NCBI GenBank assembly: GCA_017405765.1
Contig: JAFQZS010000050.1
Span: 1 to 64,000 of the forward strand
Direction of reading: 5' to 3'
Length of the DNA stretch: 64,000 nucleotides
DNA from: Clostridia bacterium
Lineage (GTDB): Bacteria > Bacillota > Clostridia > Oscillospirales > RGIG577
Below are positions 36,901-44,821 of this stretch, piece by piece. How positions within the stretch are numbered: position 1 is the stretch's first letter; each line of letters opens with the position of its first letter. The translations under genes and the position numbers were made by a program. The notes below the pieces were generated by a model that saw only the letters and a list, made by a program, of their open reading frames with translations, had not been told where the DNA came from and did no database searches.

Positions 36901-37676
36901 AAGAACATGGTGTTCACGAGCGAACGCGCGCCGTCCGTTGTAGGCGGCTCTCCCGGCCTCAGCTTCTTATAAACTTCTATAAGGCCCTCGTCCACGTTTG
37001 TCGTGGTGTCCTTTTCAAGCGTTGCAAGTATACGCGGGTCGTTGCCGAAAATGTCTAATATCTCTTTATTCGTGCCGAAACCGAATGCACGGATAAGCAC
37101 GGTCACGGGTATCTTTCTGTTTTTGTCTATACGCACGAAAAACAGATCATTCGAGTCCGTCTCATATTCAAGCCATGCTCCGCGGTTGGGGATAACGGTC
37201 GTAGCATAAAGGTACTTGCCCGTTTTATCCTGTTCCTTCGTATAATATATGCCGGGCGAACGCACGAGCTGGGACACTACAACACGTTCTGCGCCGTTAT
37301 ATATAAACGTACCTGAGGGCGTCATCTTCGGAAAGTCGCCCATGAAAATTTCCTGTTCTTTTATTTCTCCCGTTTCCTTGTTTGCAAGCCTCAGCTTCAC
37401 CTTTAAAGGAACGCAATATGTCGTATCGCGCTCTTTGCATTCTTCGATATTGTATTTCGGAGTTTCGTCAAGAGTATAATCCACAAAATCCAGAACAAGG
37501 TTACCGGTATAGTCAACTATGGGAGATACATCGCGAAAAACTTCACGAAGCCCCTCCTCCAAAAACCACGCATATGAATTTCTCTGTATCTCGATAAGAT
37601 TAGGCATTTTTAATACCTCGGAGATCTTAGAGAAGCTCATTCTCGTGTTATTTCCGTACTGCACAGGTTTAACCAC
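33945..37676 (-). CDS. rpoB: RNA polymerase subunit beta
   Basis: 1243 residues. The rifampicin region ([20 protein letters not shown], then SALGPGG) has the sensitive-type Gln, Asp, His and Ser. The C-terminus has an unusually acidic tail of about 80 residues ([14 protein letters not shown] and similar) after the normal end of the fold. The start is GTG at 37676 with GGAGTGATG nine bases upstream; a nearby ATG is out of frame. First gene of the rpoBC operon, with a promoter and about 200 bases of leader upstream. Confidence 0.98.
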   Translation of the reverse strand: MVKPVQYGNNTRMSFSKISEVLKMPNLIEIQRNSYAWFLEEGLREVFRDVSPIVDYTGNLVLDFVDYTLDETPKYNIEECKERDTTYCVPLKVKLRLANKETGEIKEQEIFMGDFPKMTPSGTFIYNGAERVVVSQLVRSPGIYYTKEQDKTGKYLYATTVIPNRGAWLEYETDSNDLFFVRIDKNRKIPVTVLIRAFGFGTNKEILDIFGNDPRILATLEKDTTTNVDEGLIEVYKKLRPGEPPTTDGARSLVNTMFFDARRYDLSKVGRYKYNKKLALGRRIAGKTLKDAVADPMSGEILAEAGEKLSAEKAMAIERAGVSLVLLDVDGEEVKVFSNGMVTLTDFVSPEIAKKLEITEKVRFDVLKEIIETKDSDDEIEAEIKARIDDLIPKHIIIDDVMSSINYLNALAYGIGTDDDIDHLGNRRLRSVGELLQNQFRIGFARMERTIRDRVQTQEIDTIMPQALVNIRPVVAAIKEFFGSSPLSQFMDQTNPLAELTHKRRLSALGPGGLSRERASFEVRDVHHSHYGRMCPIETPEGPNIGLISYLASYARVNEFGFIEAPYRKVDKETGRVTDEIEYMTADVEDNYVVAQGNEPLDENGCFKRQMVNARYRDEILLINRAQVDYMDVSPQMLVSIATAMIPFLENDDANRALMGSNMQRQAVPLLKTQAPIVGTGMEYKVAVDSCVTRLAGDDGVIEKVSGDEIVVRFDSGEREVHKLLKFKRSNQGTCINQRPIVNRGQRVKKGEVIADGPSTDNGEMALGKNVLIGFMTWEGYNYEDAVLINEKLVRDDVYTSIHIEEYEIEARDTKLGPEEITRDIPNVGEDALKDLDENGIIRIGATVRAGDILVVKVTPKGETELTAEERLLRAIFGEKAREVRDTSLRVPHGESGIVVDVKVFTRENGDELTPGVNKVVRVYIAQKRKISVGDKMAGRHGNKGVISRILPQEDMPFLPDGTPLDIVLNPLGVPSRMNIGQVLEVHLGYAANKLGYKVATPVFDGANEKDIEQLLRESGLSPDGKSILYDGRTGEPFDNPVTVGYMYFLKLAHLVDDKIHARSTGPYSLVTQQPLGGKAQFGGQRFGEMEVWALEAYGAAYTLQEILTVKSDDVVGRVKTYESIVKGQNVPKPGVPESFKVLIKEMQSLGLDVRVLAKDMQEIELKESLDDDDETDVAVAELGDMRGVGDELFTQDDFDAEGGGFEDDEDDAQEFDFDSIGFSAEEPDAKEPEQHGELNFDD

Positions 37677-37785
37677 GATCGCATCACTCCATTCACGGTT
37701 AATTAGGTTTCATCCGTCCGATATGCGGCAGATCTTTAAGTCGATATACAGGTTCAGACATAATTGCACTTTTGTTATATATTTT

Positions 37786-37810
37786 CAACAATTTTTTTAA
37801 AAAACTGTTG
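37786..37810 (-). other. Hairpin in the rpoB leader
   Basis: CAACAG TTTTT / AAAAA TTGTTG stem in the rpoB mRNA leader. Not a clear terminator. The 486-base gap 37677-38162 also holds two back-to-back promoters and a 20-codon reading frame (37699-37761, [20 protein letters not shown]) without a good ribosome site. Confidence 0.4.
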
Positions 37811-37836
37811 CAAAATATAAAACCGTCCGTTATAAT
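37808..37836 (+). promoter_or_regulatory. Plus-strand promoter antisense to the rpoB leader
   Basis: TTGCAA (37808-37813), 17-base spacer, TATAAT (37831-37836). It points toward the glycerol-dehydrogenase gene about 320 bases away and overlaps the rpoB leader on the other strand. Function uncertain. Confidence 0.4.
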
Positions 37837-37891
37837 ACGAGTAAGGGCAAGTGTACACCTCTTATCAAAATTGCCGCATATGCAGTTAATT

Positions 37892-37920
37892 AGTTTAACA
37901 CCTTTTTTTATGTTTGTCAA
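37892..37920 (-). promoter_or_regulatory. rpoB promoter
   Basis: Minus-strand TTGACA (37920-37915), 17-base spacer, TAAACT (37897-37892), giving a leader of about 210 bases before the GTG start. Confidence 0.65.
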
Positions 37921-38084
37921 TGCATTTTTATTGCATTCGGCTATTTTTTTTGCGTAAAAATACATATATATTATTTTATACTATATTTATTCAGTGTTTA
38001 CCGCTCTTAAAGAGCTTCTGTCAGTTGTCTCTGTTCTCTTTTTAAGCCTTTTGTATATTTTAACGCTTTTTTCTTTAAAAGAGC

Positions 38085-38113
38085 TTTAAATCCTAAAAAA
38101 ACAAGTGTATAAT
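38085..38113 (+). promoter_or_regulatory. Promoter of the glycerol-dehydrogenase-like gene
   Basis: TTTAAA (38085-38090), 17-base spacer, TATAAT (38108-38113), about 50 bases before the ATG. The -35 box is weak. Confidence 0.5.
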
Positions 38114-38162
38114 AAAAAAATAAGTTACAGACCTTAAAAAAATATACTGGAGGTTTTTTATC

Positions 38163-39257
38163 ATGCTTAGAGTATTAAGAGTACCCCCCAAGTTCATTTT
38201 GGGCAGAAACGCGCTTTGCGAATTAAGACAGCGCTGCGGCGTTGGCAAGCACTATCTCGTTATCGGCGGCAAGAGAGCTCTCGCACAGACGAAGCCGAAG
38301 ATCGAAAAGAGCTTTGAGGGCGCAGACGAGACCGTTATGTTCCATCAGTTCTCCGGACTTTGCAGCTACGAAGAAGTTGCAAGAACCGAAAAAATGATCG
38401 AAGAGAACAATATAGACGTTATCGTAGGCGTAGGCGGCGGCAACGCGCTCGACACCGCGAGAGCTGCAGGCACCAACAAGGGCATCTATGTTATAATGGC
38501 TCCCACCGTAGCCGCTACCGACGCTCCCTGCACGTCCATATCCATGTACTACAAGGAAGACGGCACCGGCATCGCAGGCTACAGCTATTTCCACAAGAAC
38601 CCCGATATGGTCATTGTTGACTCCGAGATAATGGCGAAGGCTCCCGTGCGCTACTTCATCTCCGGTATGGGCGACGCAATAGCTACGTACTTTGAGGGAC
38701 GCACCTGCTACGAGCAGAACGTTCCCACCTTCTCTCAGGGCACTATCTCGAAGACGGGTCTTGCTCTGGCTCGCATGTGCTACGACAACCTTATGGAGAC
38801 GGGTTATCTTGCGCTTCAGGCTGCAAAGAAGGGCGTTGTTACCTCTACGTTTGAAGACTGCCTCGAGTCTACAGTATATTTAAGCGGCGTAGGCGGCGAG
38901 CAGACCGGCGTTGCGGGCGCTCACGGCTTCGGCAACTGGTTCGCTGCATTCCCTGAGGCTCACGATTACTGGCACGGCGAGAAGGTAGCGGTAGGTCTCG
39001 TTATCCAGCTCGTTATGGAGAACGCTCCCGAGCTTGAAGAAGTGCTCGAATTCCTCAACATGGTGGGACTTCCCACGATGCTCTCCGACATCGGCATCAC
39101 CGATCTTGAGGCAGGCGCGGCAAAGATGGCCAAGCTCGTTGACATGAATCCGAACAGCTCCGTTAAGTACACCAAGGGCGACACCTCCTATCAGGCCGTT
39201 TACGATGCGATCATCGCGGCTCAGGAGATCGCTGCAGAATTCAAAGCAGGCTTCTGA
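38163..39257 (+). CDS. gldA: Glycerol dehydrogenase-like, iron-containing alcohol dehydrogenase family
   Basis: 364 residues. NAD-binding GVGGGNALDTARA, metal ligands in GMGDAIATYFE (Asp), GAHGFGNWF and YWHGEKVAVG (His). The order matches GldA, which oxidises glycerol to dihydroxyacetone with NAD+, or works in reverse. Codon use is strongly biased to C-ending and preferred codons (for example AAC, TAC, GGC), unlike most neighbours, so high expression is likely. GGAGG nine bases before the ATG. Monocistronic, with its own terminator. Confidence 0.88.
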   Translation: MLRVLRVPPKFILGRNALCELRQRCGVGKHYLVIGGKRALAQTKPKIEKSFEGADETVMFHQFSGLCSYEEVARTEKMIEENNIDVIVGVGGGNALDTARAAGTNKGIYVIMAPTVAATDAPCTSISMYYKEDGTGIAGYSYFHKNPDMVIVDSEIMAKAPVRYFISGMGDAIATYFEGRTCYEQNVPTFSQGTISKTGLALARMCYDNLMETGYLALQAAKKGVVTSTFEDCLESTVYLSGVGGEQTGVAGAHGFGNWFAAFPEAHDYWHGEKVAVGLVIQLVMENAPELEEVLEFLNMVGLPTMLSDIGITDLEAGAAKMAKLVDMNPNSSVKYTKGDTSYQAVYDAIIAAQEIAAEFKAGF

Positions 39258-39275
39258 TTTTTCCAAAACCGTATT

Positions 39276-39312
39276 AAAGCCCGAAAAACGCGCGTCGTTT
39301 TTCGGGCTTTTC
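39276..39312 (+). terminator. Terminator after gldA
   Basis: AAAGCCCGAAAAACG / CGTTTTTCGGGCTTTT with a 4-base loop. Confidence 0.9.
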
Positions 39313-39327
39313 GTATTCCCGCCGCAC

Positions 39328-39356
39328 TTGCAAACGCGCTCTTTGCTTGATATAAT
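39328..39356 (+). promoter_or_regulatory. rarA promoter
   Basis: TTGCAA (39328-39333), 17-base spacer, TATAAT (39351-39356), 38 bases before the chosen start. Confidence 0.7.
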
Positions 39357-39393
39357 TTATATTATATCGATAAAAAAGGAGGCCGCCGCAGAC

Positions 39394-40713
39394 GTGCAGA
39401 TATCAATGTTTGAAAACAACGTGCCGCGCCCGCTTGCGGCGCGTATGCGTCCGCGCACTTTGGACGAAATAGTGGGACAAAAGCATCTTTTGGGCGAAGG
39501 CAAGGTACTCAGGCGCATAATAGAGCAGGACAAGGTGTCGTCCATGATATTCTGGGGCCCTCCCGGCATAGGAAAAACGACGATAGCAAACGTCATCGCC
39601 GCAAAAACAAAGGCGCGCTTTATAAATTTCTCCGCCGTGACGAGCGGCATCAAGGAAATCCGCGCCGTTATGAACGAGGCCGATCAAAACCGCGCCTTCG
39701 GCGATAAGACCATCGTATTTGTTGACGAGATACACCGCTTCAACAAGGCGCAGCAGGACGCTTTTCTGCCCTTCGTTGAAAAGGGCAGCATAATCCTTAT
39801 CGGCGCGACTACCGAAAATCCGTCTTTTGAGGTAAACGGCGCTCTTCTGTCGCGCTGCAAGGTCTTCGTATTGAAGCCGCTTTCGCCGGACGACATATAC
39901 GAACTTCTCACGCGCGCCGTAAAAAAGTGGTATGAGCTTGAAAAACAGACCGTCGAAATAAGCGAACGCGCGCTTCGAATGATAGCACAATTCGCGAACG
40001 GAGACGCGCGCACGGCTCTTTCAACGTTTGAGATGGCCGTGTTGAACGGCGAGATGGACGGCGACCGCGTCGCCGTGAGCATAGAGACGGTCGAGGAATG
40101 CACCTCGCGCAAGGCGCTTTTATACGATAAGAATGGCGAGGAGCATTACAATATTATCTCCGCGCTTCATAAATCAATGCGGAATTCCGACGCCGACGCC
40201 GCCGTATATTGGCTTGCGCGTATGCTCGAAGCGGGCGAAGACCCGCTTTACGTGGCGCGGCGCGTCGTGCGCTTCGCAAGCGAGGACGTGGGGCTTTCGG
40301 ACCCGCGAGCGCTTGAGATAGCCGTCGCCGCGTATCAGGCATGCCACTTTATAGGAATGCCCGAATGCAGCGTGCATCTTACCGAGGCCGTGATATATAT
40401 GTCGCTTGCGCCGAAATCCAACGCTATGGACGCCGCGTACCTTGCCGCGAAGACGGACGCGCTTAAAACGATAAGCGATCCTGTGCCGCTCGTCATACGA
40501 AACGGCGTAACGAAGCTCATGCGAGACGAGGGATACGGCAAGGGATATATTTACGCGCACGACACGAAGGACAAGCTCTCGGATATGCAGTGTCTCCCCG
40601 ACTCGCTTTTGGGGCGCGAATATTATAAGCCCACCGAAGAAGGGCTCGAGGGCAGGTTCAAAGACAGGCTCTTAAAGATAAAACAATGGAAAAAAGACCG
40701 CGGCGCGAAATAA
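39394..40713 (+). CDS. rarA: Replication-associated recombination protein A (RarA/MgsA)
   Basis: 439 residues from a GTG start. Clamp-loader-like AAA+ ATPase: PLAARMRPRTLDEIVGQKHL, Walker A GPPGIGKTT, Walker B FVDEIHRFNKAQQD and sensor TTENPSFEVN, then the RarA-specific C-terminal tetramerisation part (LPDSLLGREYYKPTEEG). It acts at stalled replication forks. The GTG at 39394 is chosen because AGGAGG lies eleven bases upstream; an ATG at 39406 (MFENNVPRP) is the alternative. Confidence 0.95.
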   Translation: MQISMFENNVPRPLAARMRPRTLDEIVGQKHLLGEGKVLRRIIEQDKVSSMIFWGPPGIGKTTIANVIAAKTKARFINFSAVTSGIKEIRAVMNEADQNRAFGDKTIVFVDEIHRFNKAQQDAFLPFVEKGSIILIGATTENPSFEVNGALLSRCKVFVLKPLSPDDIYELLTRAVKKWYELEKQTVEISERALRMIAQFANGDARTALSTFEMAVLNGEMDGDRVAVSIETVEECTSRKALLYDKNGEEHYNIISALHKSMRNSDADAAVYWLARMLEAGEDPLYVARRVVRFASEDVGLSDPRALEIAVAAYQACHFIGMPECSVHLTEAVIYMSLAPKSNAMDAAYLAAKTDALKTISDPVPLVIRNGVTKLMRDEGYGKGYIYAHDTKDKLSDMQCLPDSLLGREYYKPTEEGLEGRFKDRLLKIKQWKKDRGAK

Positions 40714-40751
40714 ATATGCGTCGTCAATATATATCCGGAGGCTTTGATCAA

Positions 40752-41285
40752 ATGGAAATATTTAGCGGCCGTCCCGCCGACACAACGGGACGAAGCGAAC
40801 GTGAAATAAAGACTTACGATATGCTCGACCGTTTGGGCATAGAATATCAGCGAACCGACCACAACCGCGCGCGCTCGATGAACGAGCTTCACACCGTCGA
40901 CCTTACGCTGGGCATTATGATATGCAAGAACCTTTTTCTTTCAAACAGACAGCGCACAAAGTTCTACCTTCTTATGATGCCCGCAGGCAAGCCCTTTAAA
41001 ACGAGCAAGGTGTCTCCCCAGCTCGGCATATCGAGGCTTAGCTTTGCGCCCGAGGAATACATGGAGCAGTTTTTAGACCTTCATCCGGGCAGCGTAAGCA
41101 TTATGGGACTTATGAATGACCGCGACGGGAAAGTGCAGCTGATAATCGATGAGGACGTTATCAAAGAAGAATATATCGGCTGTCACCCCTGCGAAAACAC
41201 GACGAGCCTTAAAATAAAGACGGAGGATATTTTAGAGCGCTTCCTCCCCGCCGTGGGCCACGAGCCGATAATAATAAAGATATAG
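40752..41285 (+). CDS. Prolyl-tRNA deacylase ProX (YbaK/INS-like)
   Basis: 177 residues. YbaK/ProX editing-domain features: LGIEYQRTDHNRARSMNEL, a MICKNLFLSNRQRTKFYLL block (quoted in part: KNLFLSNRQRTKFYLL) and GCHPCENTTSLKI near the end. It removes wrongly attached amino acids (usually Ala) from tRNA-Pro. The start at 40752 has GGAGG ten bases upstream. 38 bases after rarA; probably co-transcribed. Confidence 0.92.
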   Translation: MEIFSGRPADTTGRSEREIKTYDMLDRLGIEYQRTDHNRARSMNELHTVDLTLGIMICKNLFLSNRQRTKFYLLMMPAGKPFKTSKVSPQLGISRLSFAPEEYMEQFLDLHPGSVSIMGLMNDRDGKVQLIIDEDVIKEEYIGCHPCENTTSLKIKTEDILERFLPAVGHEPIIIKI

Positions 41286-41290
41286 CTTTT

Positions 41291-41316
41291 GCCGCGATTT
41301 TTTCGCGGCTTTTTTG
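41291..41316 (+). terminator. Terminator after the ProX gene
   Basis: GCCGCGA / TCGCGGC stem with a T-rich loop, then six T. Confidence 0.85.
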
Positions 41317-41351
41317 TTTACATTCTGTTAATTATTTTTTTCACAAATCAC

Positions 41352-41380
41352 TTGAATATTTTAATATTACATTGTACAAT
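41352..41380 (+). promoter_or_regulatory. Promoter of the ECF-coaX operon
   Basis: TTGAAT (41352-41357), 17-base spacer, TACAAT (41375-41380), 75 bases before the ATG. Confidence 0.6.
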
Positions 41381-41455
41381 ACAAGCGTATTCGGTATTTC
41401 CAAAATATTTGCGCTGCACCCGCACATGGGGCAACAGCAAGGAGGACGAATTATT

Positions 41456-42097
41456 ATGAACAACACAGCAGGAAGTTCTAAGATCCGCTGGATGGTAGGC
41501 GTCGCGCTGATGGCTGCCATCATCATCATTCTGGCGAATACGCCTTTGGGGCTTATCCAGCTCCCGATCATCAAGGCGACGACCGTTCACATTCCCGTCA
41601 TTATCGGCGCGATACTGCTGGGCCCGCTGGCAGGCGGTATCCTCGGCGGCGTGTTCGGTATCTGCTCGCTTGTAAGCAACACCGTAGCTCCCACCCTGCT
41701 TTCCTTCGCCTTTTCTCCCTTTTTGAGCACCACCGGCGTACCCGGCGCGCTTAAAGCCGTTTGGATAGCCGTAGGCTGCCGCATACTTATAGGCGTTGTA
41801 GCCGGATGGGTATGGAAAGCATTTTCCCGCTCGAAGGTAAATGATTTCGTTGCGCTTCCGATCGTAGGATTTATCGGCTCGATGACTAACACGATACTCG
41901 TTATGGGCAGCATTTACGTGCTTTTCGCACAGCAGTATGCCGAAGCGAGAAACGTGGCTCTCACCGCCGTATTCTCCCTCGTTATGGCTACTGTAACGGC
42001 TTCCGGCATACCTGAGGCGATCGCCGCAGCAGTGCTCGTGACCGTAATAGGCAAAGCGCTCTTAAAGGCTTTCGGCGGACGCTTTATCAAAAACTGA
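41456..42097 (+). CDS. ECF-transporter substrate-binding (S) component, probably pantothenate (PanT-like)
   Basis: 213 residues with about six hydrophobic segments and the early IKATTVHIPVIIGAILLGPLAGGILGG stretch (in part TVHIPVIIGAILLGPLAGG), typical of ECF S-components. It binds a vitamin outside the membrane and passes it through with a shared EcfAA'T module, not present here. The next gene, 18 bases downstream, is coaX, which acts on pantothenate, so pantothenate is the likely substrate. AAGGAGG ribosome site. Confidence 0.85.
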   Translation: MNNTAGSSKIRWMVGVALMAAIIIILANTPLGLIQLPIIKATTVHIPVIIGAILLGPLAGGILGGVFGICSLVSNTVAPTLLSFAFSPFLSTTGVPGALKAVWIAVGCRILIGVVAGWVWKAFSRSKVNDFVALPIVGFIGSMTNTILVMGSIYVLFAQQYAEARNVALTAVFSLVMATVTASGIPEAIAAAVLVTVIGKALLKAFGGRFIKN

Positions 42098-42115
42098 TAC
42101 CGGAGGAAAAACATC

Positions 42116-42877
42116 ATGCTCTTGGCAATCGACGCCGGCAATTCAAATATCGTTGTCGGTCTTATTGAAAACGACGAGATAGTAAAGGTTTTCAGGATCT
42201 CCACTGATACGAGCAAAACGGCGGACGAGTATCTTATATCTTTCCGTCAGCTTATGGATGTGGGCGGCGTTGACTATAAAAAGATCGACGGCGCAATAAT
42301 ATGCTCCGTAGTGCCTCCGATAAAATCGGCGCTCACGGGAGCCGTAAAAATGCTTACGGGACTCGATCCGCTAATAGTAAGCGCAGAGCTCAACACGGGG
42401 CTTTTGATAGATATAGACAATCCCGCGCAGCTCGGAAGCGACCTCATAGCCGACGCTGTGGCAGCAGTCAGCGATTATACGCTTCCCGCCATAGTTTTCG
42501 ATATGGGCACCGCAACAACGATATCCGTGATAGGCAAAGACTCACGCTATTTGGGCGGAGTTATCATGCCGGGGCTCAGGCTTTCCTTGAACGCGTTAAG
42601 CTCGCATACTTCCCAGCTCCCCAAGGTATCCATAGAGGCTCCCGAAAGCTGCATCGGCCGCAACACCGTTGATTGTATGAAGAGCGGCAGCATTTTCGGC
42701 GCGGCGTCGATGATGGACGGAATGATAGAGCGCATTGAAGACGAGCTGGGCGAGGAAGCCTCGGTCATAGCGACGGGCGGTCTTTCTCAGTACGTAGTTC
42801 CCGAATGCAGACGCGAAATAGTATACGACGAAAACCTTCTTCTTCGCGGTCTCAACAAAATATATAAAATGAATTAA
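42116..42877 (+). CDS. coaX: Type III pantothenate kinase
   Basis: 253 residues, normal length. N-terminal DAGNSNIVVGL (phosphate-binding) and the FDMGTATTISVIG and GGVIMPGLRLS motifs of CoaX. It makes 4'-phosphopantothenate, the first step to CoA. Same operon as the ECF S-component. CoaBC, the next enzyme of the pathway, is encoded 2 kb away on the opposite strand. CGGAGG ribosome site. Confidence 0.96.
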   Translation: MLLAIDAGNSNIVVGLIENDEIVKVFRISTDTSKTADEYLISFRQLMDVGGVDYKKIDGAIICSVVPPIKSALTGAVKMLTGLDPLIVSAELNTGLLIDIDNPAQLGSDLIADAVAAVSDYTLPAIVFDMGTATTISVIGKDSRYLGGVIMPGLRLSLNALSSHTSQLPKVSIEAPESCIGRNTVDCMKSGSIFGAASMMDGMIERIEDELGEEASVIATGGLSQYVVPECRREIVYDENLLLRGLNKIYKMN

Positions 42878-42920
42878 GTAAGCTTATCCGTTATACCGAA
42901 TACGAGACGAATACGAATAT

Positions 42921-42953
42921 AAAGCCCCGCCGAATAAAACGGCGGGGTTTTTC
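42921..42953 (+). terminator. coaX terminator, first copy
   Basis: CCCCGCCG / CGGCGGGG stem with a 7-base AATAAAA-type loop, then TTTTT. A near-identical copy lies 305 bases downstream (43226-43258). Confidence 0.9.
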
Positions 42954-42985
42954 AGTGTGTCAAAAAACTACTTTTTGACACACTG
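42953..42985. repeat. Perfect 14-bp inverted repeat after coaX
   Basis: CAGTGTGTCAAAAA / TTTTTGACACACTG with a 5-base loop. It has no trailing T-run and is not a standard terminator. It lies directly before the left terminal repeat of the 42986-43225 element. Confidence 0.7.
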
Positions 42986-43225
42986 CAGACTTTCAAAAAA
43001 GAGGGGCCAATGCTTAAAAAAACGGCGCGTCGGCGTATTTTTATACGGCAGAGGCGTTTTTTAAGGATAGATGAAAACCCGCCAAAAACGTAAGCTTTTT
43101 GGCGGGCAAAACCAACTCAAGAATATTAAGCTTTTTATGTTGGCTTGTTTAAAGATATTGAAACAGCTTTAATGATTTAATGAAAAAATGTTTTTTCATC
43201 GGTGGGGCTCTTTTTTGGCAGTCTG
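42986..43225. repeat. 240-bp noncoding hairpin element with terminal inverted repeats
   Basis: The left end CAGACTTTCAAAAAAGAG and the right end, read on the other strand, CAGACTGCCAAAAAAGAG match in 16 of 18 bases. Inside are at least four more hairpins: 43014-43073 (CTTAAAAAAACG / CGTTTTTTAAG), 43078-43106 (CCCGCCAAAAA / TTTTTGGCGGG, perfect), a CCAAC / GTTGG stem, and 43180-43199 (ATGAAAAAA / TTTTTTCAT, perfect). No reading frame. It is flanked by two copies of the coaX terminator. It could be a small nonautonomous mobile element or a structured RNA. Confidence 0.5.
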
Positions 43226-43258
43226 AAGCCCCGCCGAATAAAACGGCGGGGCTTTTCA
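43226..43258. repeat. coaX terminator, second copy
   Basis: It shares 26 identical bases (GCCCCGCCG-AATAAAA-CGGCGGGG and flanks) with the hairpin at 42921-42953. The two copies are direct repeats bounding the hairpin element and the 14-bp palindrome. Confidence 0.8.
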
Positions 43259-43262
43259 TACA

Positions 43263-43299
43263 AGCGAAAAAGCGTACGCCTGTGCGTACGCTTTTCGCT
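43263..43299 (-). terminator. Terminator-like hairpin after the lipoprotein gene
   Basis: AGCGAAAA GCGTACGC / GCGTACGC TTTTTCGCT with one bulged base. It lies downstream of the lipoprotein gene on the minus strand, with no clean trailing T-run. Confidence 0.55.
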
Positions 43300-43341
43300 A
43301 AAGACTTCATGATATGAATATGAAAGGGAAAAATGAATTAT

Positions 43342-43959
43342 TTACTCAGCTGCATCTGCCGTAAGGCTCGTTATAATAGCAATTACGTCAGCGTCGTCGG
43401 GCGAAATGGTATTGCCGTCAGTGGGCTGCCAGATATCTACCGCAAAATAGCCTTCGCCGTCAACGGCACTAAGAGACGTAAGGTTCATGCTCGAGCTGTA
43501 AGCGCCCTCTGCGCCGCTCCACTCGCGATCGCCTATCGTTACGCCTGCAACTTCCTCATAGGAATCGAACACGCCGGTCACGAGATAGTACGAACCGCTT
43601 GCGCTGTAAGTAATGTCTATGCCGGGCTTTCCGTACATATCGTCTTCGCTGGTCGCGCCCTTATATACCTTTAACTTGCCGGGCTCGGACTGCGGGAATG
43701 CCTTCCAGCCGTCGGGAACCATTACGCTGAATGCGCCGGTGTCGCAGATCTCGCCGCCTGCAACCGAAGCTGCAGCGTCCGCAGCGGCGTCAGCTGCTTC
43801 GTCAACTGCTGCCGATGCGTCGTCAACTGCTTCGTCAACTGCTTCCTGCGCCTGATCTGCCGCGTCCTCAGCCTTCTTCTGGCTGCTGCATGCCGTAAAA
43901 GCAAATACGCACATAGCAAGCGCAAGTATGAGGGCTAAAACCTTAAAACTTTTCTTCAT
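43342..43959 (-). CDS. Lipoprotein with Ala/Asp-rich linker
   Basis: 205 residues. Lipoprotein signal peptide with the lipobox FTAC and Cys24 as the likely lipidation site. Residues about 28-68 are almost only Ala, Asp, Glu, Val and Ser (DDASAAVDEAADAAADAAAS), encoded by short imperfect DNA repeats, probably a helical spacer. The rest (about 70-200) is a globular domain with FSVMVPDGWKAFP and YFAVDIW, like small surface lipoprotein domains. It is tethered outside the membrane. Function unknown. AGGAGGAAG ribosome site. The long leader holds two terminator-like hairpins. Confidence 0.85.
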   Translation of the reverse strand: MKKSFKVLALILALAMCVFAFTACSSQKKAEDAADQAQEAVDEAVDDASAAVDEAADAAADAAASVAGGEICDTGAFSVMVPDGWKAFPQSEPGKLKVYKGATSEDDMYGKPGIDITYSASGSYYLVTGVFDSYEEVAGVTIGDREWSGAEGAYSSSMNLTSLSAVDGEGYFAVDIWQPTDGNTISPDDADVIAIITSLTADAAE

Positions 43960-44054
43960 TTCTTATCTTCCTCCTTGATGTTTTTTCGGGAAATGTATAT
44001 AAATTTTATCCCTTACAGCTTAATATGCATAGTCAAAAAGCATTATGCCAAAAC

Positions 44055-44105
44055 AAAAAAGCACAACGTCAGAGGCTTTTATAAGCCTTTGATATCATGC
44101 TTTTA
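44055..44105 (-). terminator. Second terminator-like hairpin in the lipoprotein leader
   Basis: Minus-strand AAAAGC ... AAGGCTT / AAGCCT ... GCTTTTTT, lying between the promoter and the lipoprotein ATG. Confidence 0.5.
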
Positions 44106-44144
44106 TCTTATATGTATTCGTTTTTTCGAGTATATCTCCGTGCG

Positions 44145-44192
44145 AAAAAAGACAGAATTATTCTGTCTGTCTGTCTGTCAGTGAAAATCATA
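44145..44192 (-). promoter_or_regulatory. Lipoprotein leader: GACA repeats and first terminator-like hairpin
   Basis: Downstream of the promoter (TTGACA 44214-44209, 16 bases, TATGAT 44192-44187) the transcript begins with four GACA repeats (44163-44180), then AGACAGAA / TTCTGTCT (44150-44168) and six T. This is an intrinsic-terminator shape within 50 bases of the start site, so the gene may be controlled by attenuation. The gap 43960-44314 holds no gene. Confidence 0.5.
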
Positions 44193-44314
44193 CCCGAACG
44201 TTTCATAATGTCAATACTCCGAATAAATAAAACCGTGCAAAATTTTTTACAAGCATATTATACATAAACACTATACGTTTTTCAAGTCTTTTGACGAAAA
44301 AAACGCCGTTTCGG

Positions 44315-44815
44315 CTATAAAGCCTTCTGCCTAAGTATACCTTCGTAAAGTCCGTCCACGCACGTTCCGCACGGCGTATATCCCCTTACGGCGTAATAAT
44401 ACTTAAGAGGCTCGTTGCCGACCGCCGAGTCAAGCCGCATATAATCCATGCCGTTAAGCTTTGCGTACGTCTCCATGCGCTCAAGAAAAACGGAGCCCGC
44501 TCCCTTTTTTCTTATGTCCGAAGCAAAATTATGAAGATAATACGCTTTCACGTCGTTTTCTGGCCATCTTTCGTCTTGGGTCTTTATAACTGCCGCCGCT
44601 GCAAGCGCGCCGTCATACATATCTATAAGAACGAACACGCCTCCCCTTTTTCTGTATCCCTCGTAGTACTCCAAAGGATATACTTCGGTATAATGAGTCT
44701 TGTTCCACTGCTCTATGCCCACCTCGTCCATCCAGCGTATGCGCGCCTCTATGAGTGAAAACATGAGCGGCAGCTCATCTTTTTTTATTCTTCTGAATAT
44801 ATACCTTTCGTCCAT
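44315..44815 (-). CDS. GNAT-family N-acetyltransferase
   Basis: 166 residues. Acetyl-CoA-binding pattern NFASDIRKKGAGSVFLERME and the following YMRLDSAVGNEPLKYYYAVRGY, as in GNAT proteins. The substrate is unknown. It begins six bases after the coaBC stop, on the same strand, so it is probably in the same operon, though without obvious functional linkage. Confidence 0.88.
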   Translation of the reverse strand: MDERYIFRRIKKDELPLMFSLIEARIRWMDEVGIEQWNKTHYTEVYPLEYYEGYRKRGGVFVLIDMYDGALAAAAVIKTQDERWPENDVKAYYLHNFASDIRKKGAGSVFLERMETYAKLNGMDYMRLDSAVGNEPLKYYYAVRGYTPCGTCVDGLYEGILRQKAL

Positions 44816-44821
44816 TTACAT

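Noticed and set aside
37699-37965. 88-residue minus-strand frame upstream of rpoB
   Set aside because: Its first part crosses the rpoB promoter and lacks a ribosome site; only the last 20 codons lie in the transcribed leader and are mentioned as a weak candidate.
43013-43200. Possible known structured RNA (RNase P, SRP RNA, 6S, tmRNA)
   Set aside because: None of the conserved sequence signatures of those RNAs could be seen; only independent hairpins are visible.
44163-44180. Short tandem repeat considered as a CRISPR remnant
   Set aside because: Unit length is four bases with no spacers; it is a simple repeat in a leader region.
43975-44184. 69-residue plus-strand frame in the lipoprotein leader gap
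   Set aside because: No ribosome site, Lys/Phe/Tyr-rich translation from AT-rich DNA, and it overlaps the hairpins of the opposite-strand leader.
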